Part shown: in pieces, positions 1 to 6,919 of the stretch
Position numbering within the stretch: position 1 is the first letter of the stretch
Layout of the letters: each line of letters begins with the position of its first letter
Assembly: GCA_013287095.1 (NCBI GenBank)
Contig: JABDEJ010000079.1
Location: forward strand, 1-9,934
DNA from: Bacteroidota bacterium
Lineage (GTDB): Bacteria; Bacteroidota; Bacteroidia; CAILMK01
Reading direction: 5' to 3'
Length of the DNA: 9,934 nt
Translations under genes and position numbers: made by a program
Notes under the pieces: generated by a model
Told to the model about the DNA's origin: nothing
Databases searched by the model: none
The model's input: only the letters and a program-made list of their open reading frames with translations

Positions 1-223
1 ATGACAGCCACGATTGCCTTAGGTTTTAAAGTAAGATATTTTAGCATATTTTATTACGTAAATTACTTGTAATTACCATCTTACAATTTATTTTTAAAGC
101 TGGATCTATATTTCAACCCGTAAGATTTAATTATTTCTTTAATTGATGGATGGGTAAAATCTTCATACATTGCGTTATGTAAGTCTGGGTATAAAACTGG
201 TGCACTTTAAATATTAATTGGCC
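1..223. other. AT-rich leader region, no confident gene
   Basis: No open frame of convincing length lies here. On the + strand the frame opening at position 1 stops at 70-72. On the - strand an ATG at 47-45 opens a frame running off the left edge (MLKYLTLKPKAIVAV). This could be the start of a divergent gene, but 15 codons are too few to tell. The heptamer GTAAGAT occurs at 31-37 and 120-126 and inverted at 78-84; in DNA this AT-rich that may be chance. TATATTTC at 107-114 is one base off the Bacteroidota -7 box TAnnTTTG but has no TTG at the right distance upstream, so I do not call a promoter. Confidence 0.5.
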
Positions 224-1099
224 ATGAAACGATTCCCGTCCTTTATGTTAACCATTGCGGTATGCCTTTGGGGAACTTTTCATTCTTCAAAAGGCTATGC
301 AGGAGGTACTGACACGATACCACCTGTGATAAAGCTTTATGGGCCATTGCATGACAGTGTTCCTATATATACTGTTTATACGGATCGCGGATATGAGGTT
401 TCTGATACCTATTACCCAATCGTCAAGGTAGATACAAGTGGAACATTTGTATCTACCTTCAACGATAACTTTGCGAACAAGTTGGGTACTTATACCCTCA
501 TTTATACTGCTATAGATGGTTCCGGGAATAAAGCCAGTGCAACACGATATATAAAAGTTTATGAAAATATTCCTCCATCAACAGGTGTATTAAGATTAAT
601 TGGTCCTATGGATGTCAATATTTGTCGGTTTGGTGTCTATAAGGATCTGGGGTATGCTGTTGACACTCCTTATTATTCAAGTATTAAAGTTGATACCAGC
701 GGATCTTTTTTTTCAAATGGCACATCTAAGACCGGATTATGTTATCTAACCTATACTGCGAAAGATACTTTTGGAAATAGCGTTTCAGTAACCAGGATGA
801 TAAATGTTGAGCCTTCAGGTTCCTATGGATGTAATTCATCAATCATAAATGTTTCAAGCGATCTTAAAGATATTAAGTTCTACCCAAACCCGGCATCAGA
901 TAATATTTTTATAGATGCAGGCGGCCAGGAAATATCAGGAATTCAGATTGTTGATGAACTCGGCAAACAGGTATTTTCACAAATATCCTATCAGAAAGGA
1001 ATTATTGAAATCCCAGTATCCGGTTTAAGTTCTGGGATATATACTGTGATTATAAGTTCCGAAAACGGAACGGTTGTAAAGCAGGTTTTAAAAAATTAA
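224..1099 (+). CDS. Small secreted protein: two Ig-like modules and T9SS sorting domain
   Basis: A 291-residue exported protein, probably surface-attached or released by the type IX secretion system. I chose ATG 224: an in-frame TTG lies two codons upstream, but the ATG puts Lys-Arg at the signal-peptide N terminus. Residues 1-26 look like a signal peptide, with likely cleavage after GYA. Residues 30-113 and 119-195 are two related modules. Each has an IKLYGP or LRLIGP start, a VKVDTSGTF or IKVDTSGSF core, a Y-T-A-x-D segment and a final K/N-V strand, as in DUF5011/HYR-type Ig-like folds. Cys134 and Cys173 of the second module could form a disulfide. Residues 214-291 are a type A T9SS sorting domain: FYPNPASDN, then DELGKQV, then LSSGIYTV and a Lys-rich end. 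No enzymatic domain is visible, so a binding or structural role is inferred; the ligand is unknown. It probably forms its own transcript, since a strong hairpin follows. Confidence 0.85.
   Translation: MKRFPSFMLTIAVCLWGTFHSSKGYAGGTDTIPPVIKLYGPLHDSVPIYTVYTDRGYEVSDTYYPIVKVDTSGTFVSTFNDNFANKLGTYTLIYTAIDGSGNKASATRYIKVYENIPPSTGVLRLIGPMDVNICRFGVYKDLGYAVDTPYYSSIKVDTSGSFFSNGTSKTGLCYLTYTAKDTFGNSVSVTRMINVEPSGSYGCNSSIINVSSDLKDIKFYPNPASDNIFIDAGGQEISGIQIVDELGKQVFSQISYQKGIIEIPVSGLSSGIYTVIISSENGTVVKQVLKN
425..459 (+). repeat. Intragenic 13-bp perfect inverted repeat (hairpin)
   Basis: AAGGTAGATACAA at 425-437 is matched exactly by its reverse complement at 447-459. Positions 438-440 and 444-446 add a G-T wobble, a T-A and a G-C pair, giving a 16-bp stem with a GAA triloop at 441-443. 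It lies in the first Ig-like module, over codons for VKVDTSGTFVSTF. The matching part of the second module, near 684-720, does not form it, so the hairpin is not required by the protein fold. Confidence 0.7.
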
Positions 1100-1126
1100 T
1101 CTTTTCATATTATTATGTTATTGTTC

Positions 1127-1156
1127 AAACCGCTCTTTAGAAATAAGGAGCGGTTT
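1127..1156 (+). terminator. 13-bp stem with GAAA tetraloop
   Basis: The left arm at 1127-1139 pairs with the right arm at 1144-1156 over 13 bp with a single T-G wobble (1136/1147). The loop is GAAA at 1140-1143, a stable GNRA tetraloop. The hairpin starts 28 nt after the stop codon of the preceding gene. The downstream strand reads GCTGTTTAAAAT, so the T-tract is poor. The hairpin may therefore act as an intrinsic terminator of low efficiency or as a 3'-end stabiliser of the mRNA. Confidence 0.65.
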
Positions 1157-1223
1157 GCTGTTTAAAATATAAATTAAAAATCAAGCATAATCAAAAAAAT
1201 GATTAAATTCGGTTTTTAATAAT

Positions 1224-4200
1224 GTGGTTAAGATGCCATTAGCTTCACTCGCTAATAAATTGATTCCTTTTGTATTTGCAAGCTTGTTTCTAGGCCCAAG
1301 CATCTTATTTGGGCATTCATTGGGAAATTCTATTAATAAATTCAACACTTCTGGTACATTTTCCTTCAAAGAAAACAAGGGTCAGTTTAAAGACAGGGCT
1401 GGCAATAAAAGACCGGATATTCTATTTGTTGGTTCAAAAGGAAATTCTAAAGTTTTCCTGCGAAAAACGGGAATGTCTTATGTATTTAGTGAGCATCCCC
1501 ATATTGTACCTCGCAAATACCGGTTTAATAAAATACTGACTCCTTCTGATACCCCCGGAACTGTTTATAAAGGATACAGGCTTGATGTTGAATTTTTAAA
1601 TTCCAATTCGAATACCAAAATAATTACTGAAAACCCTGAAAGTAGTTATACCGATTATTATTTACCGGCCTGTCCCGACGGCTTATTAAATGTAAGGTCA
1701 TATCAGAGAATAATTTATCAGGATATCTATCCAAATATTGACCTGGTTTTTTATACAAATGAAAATGGGTTGGAATATGATTTCAACATCAGAAAAGGGG
1801 GCAATCCCAATGATATTAAACTTAAATACAACGGAGCAGATAAACTAAGTCTCTCTGATGAAGGAAACTTAAATATTACATTCCCATTGGGAAATATTAT
1901 AGAAAATGCGCCAAAAGTTTATGATGGAAATTTAAAACAGTTAAAGTCTTCATTCAGTATAAATTCTGAAAAGGAAACTGTTTCGTTTCATGTTCAGGGG
2001 TTTCGTAACCAGGCGATAACAATTGATCCATCAGTACAATGGAGTACATATATCGGTGGCAGTGGAGATGAATATCTCCCGACACTGGCCGTAGATAAGG
2101 ATAGCAATGTGTATGGAGTGACCACTACAAATAGTCCTGATTTCCCAGTTACAACAGGGGCTTTCCAGGCCGCACTTGGAGACCCTAAAGCCACCAATCT
2201 TGGTATATTTAAATTCAGTTCCAGTGGCAAACTGCTTTGGAGTACTTACTATGGAGGCTCAGGCGATGACGCAGGTGGATTTAGTATAGGCTCATCTGGA
2301 AATAATGGCCCGGGCATCGCCGTGGATAGTCTTGATAATATTGTAGTTGTATCAGGAACAACAAGCAAAGATTTACCAGTGACCATCGGTGCATACCAAA
2401 CAAGCTTTTTAGGTGAGGGAGATGCTCTTATTGCAAAATTTAATACCAATGGGAAACGCGTTTGGGCAACGTATTATGGTGATGCAAATAATGGGACAAT
2501 TGGTGAAGTTGTGGCTATTGACCATGCCAATAATATTTACATAACGGGGCTGGTTGGAGGACCTGGGAATTTGAATGGGAGTAACCAAAAATATGGGTAC
2601 ACAATTACAAGTGCGGCTCCGGATAATGAAGAAACTTTCGTTACAAAATTCAATGCAGGTGGAACGCGTTCATGGTCATTGATATATGGGGGCAATAAGG
2701 GTATGGGTTCTGGGTATGATTTTCCTACTGACATCTGTGTTGACGATAGTAATAATGTAATTGTTGTTGGAAATTACTATTCATCGAATTTTCCTCTGTC
2801 ACGAAATACGGGTTATTTCGTTGGAGTTGGAATGGGAATTCTTTATATTCTAAAATTTGATTCCAGTGGGACACGTAAGTGGGCCATTTCAGGAGGCACA
2901 TTTGCAACCATGGTAAATGTCGCTGCCGATAAGCACAACAATATATATTTCACTGGGATTGGTATGGGGTTTCTGCCCTTAAAAGACCCATATCAACCTC
3001 TTTTTGGTGGAGGGAATACAGATGCGTTTTTGGCAAAATTGGATAATTCAGGGAATTTAATGTGGGGGACATATTTTGGTGGTTCAGGAACCGATGGCGG
3101 ATTTGGGGTAACGGCAGATTCCAACGAAAATGTTTCAATTACTGGTATTACTTCCAGTACAGATTTCCCAATAAAGAATGCCATTCAAAGCACATACGGC
3201 GGGGGGGCTTATGATGGATTTGTTGCAAAGTTTGATGAATCTGGTGGACTTGTGTGGAGTACCTATTTAGGTGGAAATGGTCTCGATAATCCAACCGATA
3301 TTGAAAGAGATTTGAGAGGAAACCTTTATTTAGGTGGTGTCAATTATAGCGGGGGCTATCCCGTTAAAAATGCGTTTCAGAATAATTCGAATGGAGGAGA
3401 AGAGGGTTTTATTACAAAAATACTTGACTGCACCAATCTTTATGCTAATGTTGCTGTTACGGCAAAGAATCCATGTGTAGGTGACACAGTGACTCTAACG
3501 GCAGATGGAGGGTTTAGTTCATACAAATGGAACAATGGAGAAACAACGCAAAGCATAAAGGTAACCAAATCTGGATCATATTCTGCCGTAATAGCCTTAA
3601 ATGCAGGTTGCAATGGTTTGACACAAATAATAACATTAAATTTTACGAATCCACCAGCATCATCCATTCAGGCTGATGGCCCACTTAATTTCTGTCCTGG
3701 TGGTTCAGTGTCTCTTGAAGCAACTGGTGTTTATCCAAAATATTTATGGTCAACAGGTGATACCGCATATAAAATTGTCGTCAAAAATCCGGGGAAGTAT
3801 ATACTAACAACTTTTAATTCGGCGGGTTGCAGTGTTTCAGATTCTGTGAATGTCGCTTTTTCAAAACGACCATCACCAATAATCAAAGGATCAAATAATT
3901 TCTCTCTTTGCATCTCGGGCACAGTTGTGCTTGATGCCGGACCTGGGTACACTAAGTACAAATGGAATACGGGTGACACAGTTGAAAAAATTTCGGCAAA
4001 CAAAATTGACAGTTTCCAGGTTACGGTTGACTCTGCTACTTATGCGTGTAGTGGAACTTCACCATGGGTACATACTTATAATATAAAGATCAATATCCAA
4101 TCCAGCTTTTCACCTTATTTGTGTGGCGATAGTATAATTTTAGATGCGGGTGCTGGATTTGATAGTTATCTCTGGAATACAGGAGAAACTACGGAACGAA

Positions 4201-4763
4201 TCACCGTAAAAAAAACAGGCAAATATCAGGTTACAGTCCATATTGCCAATGGGTGTTCCGATTCTTCTAAACCATTCGTTGTAACAATATTTCCAGCCCC
4301 GGCAAAGCCATTGATTACAAGTGATGGAGATACATTATTGACTGGTACTGGGAAAGGCTTTCACTACCAATGGTTTAAAAATGGGAATCCTTTGATTGGC
4401 GAAATTAAAAATAAATTGTACCCTGTACAAGCAGGAACTTACGCGGTTGAAATAACAGATAGCAACGGTTGTCTGATCAGTTCAGATTCTTTCGTCATTG
4501 CGAATCCTTATTTTAAAGTATATCCCAATCCTACAACCGCATTCCTGAATGTAGAAGCTGAGACCAATGAACCCGCTGATTATAAATATGAGCTTTTTGA
4601 CATGCTCGGCAGAGTTCTGATCAAATATGATGATGGCGTTCATGCAGGCGCTTATAAAAAGACAATATCCCTTGAACCTTATGCGGCAGCTATGTATATA
4701 CTCGTAGTAAAGGTTGGCAGTACAGTGTATACAAATAAGATCATGAAAGGCCAGAGATATTGA
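1224..4763 (+). CDS. Large T9SS surface protein: SBBP repeats, Ig-like modules, sorting domain
   Basis: A 1,179-residue exported protein, probably a cell-surface adhesin or binding protein. The start is GTG 1224 or, equally possible, ATG 1233 three codons later; an in-frame TGA at 1200-1202 limits it upstream. Residues 1 to about 32 form a signal peptide with a hydrophobic core IPFVFASLFLG. Residues 47-270 match the N-terminal domain often found before SBBP repeats (FKENKGQF, then PDILFVG). Residues 273-714 hold seven SBBP-type repeats, each starting at a Trp (273, 339, 414, 484, 553, 614, 678) and containing D-x-x-x-N-x-Y/V-x-T/V-G. Residues 749-1092 hold five Ig-like modules with Y-x-W-N-x-G-[ED]-T cores. 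Residues 1097-1179 are a type A T9SS sorting domain (YPNPTTAF, then DMLGRV). No catalytic motif is seen. The gene stands alone between a hairpin upstream and a 151-bp gap downstream. Confidence 0.9.
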   Translation: MVKMPLASLANKLIPFVFASLFLGPSILFGHSLGNSINKFNTSGTFSFKENKGQFKDRAGNKRPDILFVGSKGNSKVFLRKTGMSYVFSEHPHIVPRKYRFNKILTPSDTPGTVYKGYRLDVEFLNSNSNTKIITENPESSYTDYYLPACPDGLLNVRSYQRIIYQDIYPNIDLVFYTNENGLEYDFNIRKGGNPNDIKLKYNGADKLSLSDEGNLNITFPLGNIIENAPKVYDGNLKQLKSSFSINSEKETVSFHVQGFRNQAITIDPSVQWSTYIGGSGDEYLPTLAVDKDSNVYGVTTTNSPDFPVTTGAFQAALGDPKATNLGIFKFSSSGKLLWSTYYGGSGDDAGGFSIGSSGNNGPGIAVDSLDNIVVVSGTTSKDLPVTIGAYQTSFLGEGDALIAKFNTNGKRVWATYYGDANNGTIGEVVAIDHANNIYITGLVGGPGNLNGSNQKYGYTITSAAPDNEETFVTKFNAGGTRSWSLIYGGNKGMGSGYDFPTDICVDDSNNVIVVGNYYSSNFPLSRNTGYFVGVGMGILYILKFDSSGTRKWAISGGTFATMVNVAADKHNNIYFTGIGMGFLPLKDPYQPLFGGGNTDAFLAKLDNSGNLMWGTYFGGSGTDGGFGVTADSNENVSITGITSSTDFPIKNAIQSTYGGGAYDGFVAKFDESGGLVWSTYLGGNGLDNPTDIERDLRGNLYLGGVNYSGGYPVKNAFQNNSNGGEEGFITKILDCTNLYANVAVTAKNPCVGDTVTLTADGGFSSYKWNNGETTQSIKVTKSGSYSAVIALNAGCNGLTQIITLNFTNPPASSIQADGPLNFCPGGSVSLEATGVYPKYLWSTGDTAYKIVVKNPGKYILTTFNSAGCSVSDSVNVAFSKRPSPIIKGSNNFSLCISGTVVLDAGPGYTKYKWNTGDTVEKISANKIDSFQVTVDSATYACSGTSPWVHTYNIKINIQSSFSPYLCGDSIILDAGAGFDSYLWNTGETTERITVKKTGKYQVTVHIANGCSDSSKPFVVTIFPAPAKPLITSDGDTLLTGTGKGFHYQWFKNGNPLIGEIKNKLYPVQAGTYAVEITDSNGCLISSDSFVIANPYFKVYPNPTTAFLNVEAETNEPADYKYELFDMLGRVLIKYDDGVHAGAYKKTISLEPYAAAMYILVVKVGSTVYTNKIMKGQRY
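2040..3365 (+). repeat. Seven SBBP-type repeats (predicted seven-bladed propeller)
   Basis: Within the large surface protein, seven degenerate units of about 61-75 residues begin at Trp 273, 339, 414, 484, 553, 614 and 678. The clearest share W-S/G-T-Y-x-G-G-S/N-G, then V-D-x-x-x-N-V/I, then a D-F/L-P-V/I turn (units 1, 2 and 6; unit 7 has GGYPV). Units 3 and 5 are the most degenerate. The seven Trp starts suit a closed seven-bladed propeller, which is inferred from unit count only. Confidence 0.7.
3468..4499 (+). repeat. Five tandem Ig-like modules
   Basis: The modules span roughly residues 749-808, 822-880, 892-958, 965-1024 and 1026-1092 of the large surface protein. The first four begin with a Cys near a [GS]-x-S/T-V/I-x-L strand, carry a Y-[KL]-W-[NS]-[NT]-G-[DE]-T core and have a second Cys near their end. 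That spacing suits one disulfide each. The fifth is divergent: it has YQWFKNGN, no first Cys, and ends in SNGCLI. Such modules usually act as spacers or binding domains on T9SS cargo. Confidence 0.7.
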
Positions 4764-4914
4764 GTTGATTTTTTCCTAACCTATAAATTTCTAAAACCTT
4801 ATAGATTGTTGGATGTTGTCATATTGCTTTTTATAATCTTTTTATTGACCTGTAACTAAAGCCATTCATTACCCGTTGAATCCTTATTTTTGCACTTTTA
4901 AAAGAATCTGATAC
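4764..4914. other. Intergenic gap with weak hairpin and T-tracts
   Basis: No gene fits here. CTATAA at 4781-4786 and TTATAG at 4799-4804 form a weak 6-bp A/T stem with a 12-nt loop. T-rich stretches follow at 4827-4845. Together they could stop transcription from the surface-protein gene, but the hairpin alone is not convincing. The right end carries the promoter-like box described separately. Confidence 0.4.
4885..4892 (+). promoter_or_regulatory. Bacteroidota -7 box TATTTTTG
   Basis: This exactly fits the TAnnTTTG consensus and ends 22 nt before the moxR start codon, implying a leader of roughly 17 nt. A -33 TTG at the usual 17-23 nt spacing is absent: the nearest TTGs are 6 nt and 37 nt upstream. 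This is therefore a half-match. It is the best candidate for the promoter of the three-gene cluster. Confidence 0.4.
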
Positions 4915-5913
4915 ATGATTACAGCCGCACCTGATCTCCAGGAACTGAACGAAAAAATTGCTGAAGCAAGCGCTTTTGCCGACGTGCTGACTGCTGAAAT
5001 TGAAAAAAATATCATAGGGCAGAAAAGCATGCTCAACAGCCTTTTGATAGGTTTGCTTGCAAACGGGCATATCCTGCTGGAAGGTGTACCGGGGCTTGCT
5101 AAAACCCTTGCCATAAAAACGCTGGCATCTGCCATTCATGCCAAGTTCAATCGCATCCAGTTCACGCCAGACCTGCTGCCCGCCGACCTTGTAGGGACGA
5201 TGGTTTACAACATGCCCATGAATAAGTTTGAGGTAAAAAAAGGGCCGATATTTTCTAACCTTATCCTCGCCGATGAAATAAACCGTGCTCCTGCAAAAGT
5301 ACAGAGCGCGCTGCTCGAGGCGATGCAGGAAAGGCAGATAACCATTGGCGATCAAAGCTATAAGCTTGATGACCCGTTCCTGGTGCTTGCTACACAAAAC
5401 CCTTTGGAACAGGAAGGTACGTATCCATTACCCGAAGCCCAGGTTGACAGGTTCCTGATGAAGATCATTATTACCTATCCAAGCCCTGAAGAAGAAAAAC
5501 TGATCCTTCGCAAGGCGGTAAACAACGATTTTGTTGATATAAAACCTGTTGTAAAACCCGAAACAATCATCAAAGCAAGAGAAATGATGCGCCAGGTATA
5601 TATGGATGAAAAGATAGAGCAATACATTGTGGACCTTGTATTTGCCAGCCGCACCCCTGAAAATTACCGCCTTTCAGATCTGAAGCCGTTTATTAACTAT
5701 GGCGGCTCTCCAAGGGCAAGCATCAGTCTTGCACAATCTGCTAAGGCACTGGCATTTATCAAGCACCGCGGTTTTGTGATACCGGAAGACGTACGGGCAG
5801 TTGCGCAGAATGTGATGAGGCACCGCATTGGTCTTACATACGAAGCTGAAGCCGAAAACATTACACCCGAACACATCATCCAGGAGATATTGAACCATGT
5901 GGAAGTACCATGA
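4915..5913 (+). CDS. MoxR-family AAA+ ATPase
   Basis: A 332-residue cytoplasmic ATPase of the MoxR type, full length for the family (about 320-340). Visible motifs in order are Walker A GVPGLAKT at 57-64, Walker B LILADEIN at 116-123 with the family-typical RAPAKVQSALLEAMQE after it, sensor 1 TQNP at 160-163, the arginine-bearing EAQVDRF at 174-180, and sensor 2 GGSPRAS at 263-269. All key residues are present, so it should bind and hydrolyse ATP. Known MoxR proteins act as chaperones that help fold, assemble or activate partner proteins, often ones with VWA domains. It leads a cluster with a DUF58 protein and a membrane protein, the usual moxR neighbourhood. The ATG at 4915 is a good start: it follows a TAnnTTTG box and precedes the conserved N-terminal helix. 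The client is not identifiable from sequence. Confidence 0.95.
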   Translation: MITAAPDLQELNEKIAEASAFADVLTAEIEKNIIGQKSMLNSLLIGLLANGHILLEGVPGLAKTLAIKTLASAIHAKFNRIQFTPDLLPADLVGTMVYNMPMNKFEVKKGPIFSNLILADEINRAPAKVQSALLEAMQERQITIGDQSYKLDDPFLVLATQNPLEQEGTYPLPEAQVDRFLMKIIITYPSPEEEKLILRKAVNNDFVDIKPVVKPETIIKAREMMRQVYMDEKIEQYIVDLVFASRTPENYRLSDLKPFINYGGSPRASISLAQSAKALAFIKHRGFVIPEDVRAVAQNVMRHRIGLTYEAEAENITPEHIIQEILNHVEVP

Positions 5914-5920
5914 AAAATTA

Positions 5921-5952
5921 TTTGGGAATTTGAAAATTTGGGAATTTGAAAA
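5921..5952. repeat. Two exact copies of a 16-bp tandem repeat
   Basis: TTTGGGAATTTGAAAA occurs twice in a row without mismatch (5921-5936, 5937-5952). Each unit splits into the octamers TTTGGGAA and TTTGAAAA, so the tract is four TTTGRRAA octamers. It begins 7 nt after the moxR stop codon and is noncoding. Repeats of this type look like simple-sequence intergenic tracts that may vary in copy number between strains. Confidence 0.85.
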
Positions 5953-5974
5953 TTGGCTGACGCCTCCATGTTGC

Positions 5975-6020
5975 TGTCATTTCGACGATAGGAGAAATCT
6001 GCCCTACTCATTTGCAGATT
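5975..6020. repeat. Interspersed repeat-like element with two exclusive hairpins
   Basis: The stretch at 5975-6000 starts TGTCATTTCGACGATAGG and ends GAGAAATCT. I recall such sequences as dispersed intergenic repeats in Bacteroidota genomes; that is recognition from memory, not a search. ATTTC at 5979-5983 can pair with GAAAT at 5994-5998. AATCTGC at 5996-6002 can pair with GCAGATT at 6014-6020 (7 bp, 11-nt loop). The two stems share 5996-5998, so they exclude each other. The element ends 5 nt before the DUF58 start codon and would be in the mRNA if moxR and the DUF58 gene are co-transcribed. Confidence 0.6.
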
Positions 6021-6025
6021 AAATC

Positions 6026-6913
6026 ATGAAAATAAAAAAGTCAGATGATGCTTTATCCGAGCTTTTCAAAAAAGTAAGGCGGGTAGAGATCAAAAGCAAA
6101 CATGTAAGCCGCCAGCTTTTTTCTGGGGAATACCATAGCGCCTTTAAGGGGAAAGGTATGTCGTTTGCTGAAGTGCGTCCGTATCAATACGGCGATGATA
6201 TCCGGTTTATCGAATGGAATGTAACAGCCAGGTATCGTGAACCTTATGTAAAAGTATTTGAGGAAGAAAGAGAACTTACCATTATCCTGATGATAGATAT
6301 GAGCCGCTCTGATATTTTCGGGACGGTAAAAATGACGAAAAGAGAGCTGGTAACAGAACTTTCTGCAGTGCTTGCCATTTCGGCAAATACAAATAATGAT
6401 AAAGTAGGTGCCATTTTTTTTACGTATAAAATAGAACGCTTTGTGCCAGCCCGCAAAGGGCGCAGCCATGTGTTGCGGATTATAAGGGAACTGATTGATT
6501 TCGAGCCGGAAAGCAAGGGCACTGATATTGCCGGGGCTTTGGATTTTATTTCAATGGCCGTGAAAAGAAAATCCATTGTTTTTTTGATATCCGATTTCCT
6601 GGACCTGAATTATGAAAAGGAACTCGGTATGGCTGCCCGTAAACATGACCTGATCGGTGTGCATATATATGACCAGGCTGAAATGGATCTGCCGGATGCC
6701 GGACTAGTCCTTGTCAAAAATCCTGAAACGGGTGACACCAACTGGATGGACACCTCATCAACCAGGACCAAAGCGGCTTATAAAGCTGCCTTCATTCGCA
6801 AAAAGCGTTATTTTGAACAGGCATTTCAAAAAACCGGGGCTGATAGTATGGAGGTCCGAACAGATCAGCCTTATTTGCCGGTTTTACATGAATTATTTAA
6901 AAAGCGGGGATAG
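6026..6913 (+). CDS. DUF58-domain protein with VWA-like metal site
   Basis: A 295-residue protein without signal peptide or membrane segment, so probably cytoplasmic or membrane-associated. The DUF58 signature is clear: GKGMSFAEVRPYQYGDDIR at 42-60, then IEWNVTARYREPYVK at 62-76. The C-terminal half is VWA-like. DMSRS at 91-95 fits the DxSxS part of a MIDAS metal site, GTD at 165-167 and SDF at 189-191 fit the other loops, and the central strands SIVFLIS and LIGVHIYD are hydrophobic as expected. DUF58 proteins are usually encoded next to MoxR ATPases and are likely partners or clients. It starts 112 bp after moxR, across repeat elements, and ends 6 bp before the next gene. The ATG at 6026 precedes the conserved basic N terminus. 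This short cytoplasmic form, lacking N-terminal membrane helices, is the one typical of Bacteroides-type bat operons. Confidence 0.93.
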   Translation: MKIKKSDDALSELFKKVRRVEIKSKHVSRQLFSGEYHSAFKGKGMSFAEVRPYQYGDDIRFIEWNVTARYREPYVKVFEEERELTIILMIDMSRSDIFGTVKMTKRELVTELSAVLAISANTNNDKVGAIFFTYKIERFVPARKGRSHVLRIIRELIDFEPESKGTDIAGALDFISMAVKRKSIVFLISDFLDLNYEKELGMAARKHDLIGVHIYDQAEMDLPDAGLVLVKNPETGDTNWMDTSSTRTKAAYKAAFIRKKRYFEQAFQKTGADSMEVRTDQPYLPVLHELFKKRG

Positions 6914-6919
6914 AAATAT

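Noticed and set aside
218..223. TTG start for the first gene
   Set aside because: ATG two codons later gives a normal basic signal-peptide N terminus; TTG starts are less common.
1204..1211. TAAATTCG as a -7 promoter box for the large surface gene
   Set aside because: One mismatch to TAnnTTTG and no TTG 17-23 nt upstream; such near-matches are frequent in AT-rich DNA.
4831..5397. 188-codon antisense open frame over moxR
   Set aside because: It mirrors the codons of a clear MoxR ATPase, its protein is rich in Cys, His and Phe with no recognisable domain, and no promoter is seen.
5697..6011. 104-codon antisense frame crossing the moxR end and the repeats
   Set aside because: Its start-proximal part is a translation of the 16-bp repeat array and its remainder mirrors moxR.
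6414..6421. T8 tract in the DUF58 gene, and similar T8 at 706-713 and A8 at 4208-4215
   Set aside because: Runs of A or T of this length are expected in DNA of this composition, unlike the G7 tract.
6053..6469. 138-codon antisense open frame over the DUF58 gene
   Set aside because: The + strand frame has a full DUF58 signature; the antisense product is low-quality and resembles nothing I know.
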